The notes under the pieces: model-generated | Told to the model about the DNA's origin: nothing | Database searches by the model: none | What the model saw: only the letters and a program-made list of their open reading frames with translations | Part shown: positions 62,995-64,000 of the stretch, one piece after another | Layout: every line of letters begins with the position of its first letter | Numbering within the stretch: the first letter of the stretch is position 1 | Program-made: the position numbers and the translations under genes | Assembly: GCF_017742835.1 (NCBI RefSeq) | Contig: NZ_CP072392.1 | Span: 3,991,695-4,055,694, forward strand | DNA from: Aquabacter sp. L1I39 | GTDB lineage: Bacteria > Pseudomonadota > Alphaproteobacteria > Rhizobiales > Xanthobacteraceae | Length of the DNA: 64,000 nucleotides | Direction: 5' to 3'

Positions 62995-63044
62995 GGCTGT
63001 CGCCCGCCCCCTCAAGACCCGCCGGGCCATGCTATAAAGGGGCG

Positions 63045-64000
63045 GTGTCCGATCGCACCGCCCTCATCGCCGAGGCACTCCCGGAGGCCTTTCACCATTG
63101 GTTCGCCGCGCGCGGCTGGCAGGCGCGCGCCCACCAACTGGCGCTCCTGGAGCGCGCCCGGCTCGGCCGCTCCACCTTGCTCATCGCGCCCACCGGCGCC
63201 GGCAAGACGCTGGCGGGCTTCCTGCCGAGCCTCGTTGAACTGAGCGCCGGCCGAAACCCCAAGCGCAAGGCTGAAGCGGCGGACCGTGCGCCGCCGGACA
63301 AGCTCTCCCCGCTCCACACGCTCTATATCTCGCCCTTGAAGGCGCTGGCGGTGGACATTGCCCGCAATCTGGAGACCCCGATCGGCGAGATGGGCCTGCC
63401 CATCCGGGTGGAGACGCGCACCGGCGATACGCCGTCCTCCCGCCGCCAGCGCCAGCGGCGCGATCCGCCGGACATCCTGCTCACCACGCCCGAGCAGCTC
63501 TCCCTGCTGCTCGCCTCCAAGGACGGGGCGCATCTGTTCTCGGGGCTGAAGCGGGTGGTGCTCGACGAACTGCATGCGCTGGTCACCTCCAAGCGCGGCG
63601 ACCTGCTGGCGCTGGCCTTGGCGCGGCTGCGGACATTGGCGCCGGGCCTGCAATGCGTCGGCCTGTCCGCCACCGTCGCCGAGCCGGACGATCTGCGCCG
63701 CTATCTGGTGGCGCAGGACGGCACCGGCCCGCTCGCGGACCTCGTGGTGGCGGAGGGGGGCGCCTCGCCCGATCTGTCCATGCTGGAGACCCAGGTGGCC
63801 ATGCCCTGGGCCACCCATACGGCGCTCCATGCGCTGCCGGAGGTCTATGCCCTCATCAAGACGCGGCGGATGAGCCTCGTCTTCGTCAATACGCGCTGGC
63901 AGGCGGAGTTCCTGTTCCAGGAGCTCTGGCGCATCAATGACGACAATCTCCCCATCGCCCTCCATCACGGCTCGCTGGACGTGGAGCAGCGCCGCAAGGT
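63045..64000 (+). CDS. Lhr-type DEXH helicase (ligase-associated), 5' portion
   Basis: An ATP-dependent DNA helicase of superfamily 2, cut by the window edge after 318 residues. The start is GTG 63045 with AAAGGGGCG upstream, because the frame upstream has a stop at TAA 63034-63036. Motif I is IAPTGAGKTLAGFLPSL (about 46), motif II is VLDELHAL (about 173, DELH), and motif III is LSATVAEPDDLRRYL (about 206). The YISPLKALAVDIARNLETPI and GDTPSSRRQRQRRDPPDILLTTPEQLSLLL segments match ligase-associated DNA-damage-response helicases of the Lhr family. A neighbouring ligase or nuclease gene would lie beyond the window. Confidence 0.9.
   Translation, partial: MSDRTALIAEALPEAFHHWFAARGWQARAHQLALLERARLGRSTLLIAPTGAGKTLAGFLPSLVELSAGRNPKRKAEAADRAPPDKLSPLHTLYISPLKALAVDIARNLETPIGEMGLPIRVETRTGDTPSSRRQRQRRDPPDILLTTPEQLSLLLASKDGAHLFSGLKRVVLDELHALVTSKRGDLLALALARLRTLAPGLQCVGLSATVAEPDDLRRYLVAQDGTGPLADLVVAEGGASPDLSMLETQVAMPWATHTALHALPEVYALIKTRRMSLVFVNTRWQAEFLFQELWRINDDNLPIALHHGSLDVEQRRK

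Overview
The window is GC-rich DNA with dense, short-gapped operons on both strands. It is most likely from an alphaproteobacterium of the Hyphomicrobiales. The Xanthobacteraceae (Azorhizobium/Xanthobacter/Ancylobacter-like) are my best guess, from the division/cell-wall gene order, the FtsZ and FtsA C-terminal tails, the many ABC-importer catabolic operons and the intergenic repeat style. That assignment is inferred from gene content, not from a marker gene.

Region 1 (2-9624, + strand) is a catabolic operon for a small nitrogen-containing or acidic compound. It holds the tail of a nitrilase-superfamily hydrolase, an RraA-family protein, a PotDABC-type importer, a hydantoinase/oxoprolinase A+B pair and an Ldh2-family dehydrogenase. 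A perfect hairpin closes it. Region 2 (9936-20203, - strand) is a second catabolic operon: Rieske oxygenase, an unrecognised 205-residue partner, a branched-chain-type importer (permeases, one fused LivG-LivF ATPase, binding protein), a DUF1116 protein (oxamate carbamoyltransferase AllG family), the oxygenase reductase and an amidase. A divergent LysR gene (20532-21476) lies beside its promoter.

Region 3 (21522-28693) is an Ugp/Mal-type importer followed by a metallophosphoesterase and a HAD phosphatase. A second divergent LysR gene sits behind a near-perfect T-N11-A palindrome. The layout suggests uptake and breakdown of a phosphodiester. Region 4 (29152-34259, + strand) combines an MFS carrier, two crotonase-family enzymes, a TetR regulator and an acyl-CoA ligase. 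It looks like a CoA-dependent acid degradation operon.

Region 5 (34253-40300) is a degraded mobile island. At its left edge are scraps of an IS3-family transposase and the C-terminus of a UDP-glucuronate decarboxylase-like gene. In the middle are four intact genes of lower local GC: acyltransferase-like, TylF-like methyltransferase, CgeB-like glycosyltransferase and GT2/GT92-like glycosyltransferase. At the right edge are broken IS256, IS5 and IS3 transposases. This is the region least like its neighbours.

Region 6 (40531-64000) is core genome: grpE, hrcA, a small membrane protein, rph, rdgB, hemW, recN, bamD, lpxC, and a dcw cluster (ftsZ, ftsA, ftsQ, ddl, murB, murC, murG, ftsW). A CDF cation transporter and a DUF2267 gene interrupt the cluster between murB and murC. 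Divergent to ftsW is an ArsR regulator coupled to a tandem AHSA1 protein, with two operators and an apparently leaderless start. The window ends inside a Lhr-type DEXH helicase. I found no tRNA, rRNA or CRISPR array.
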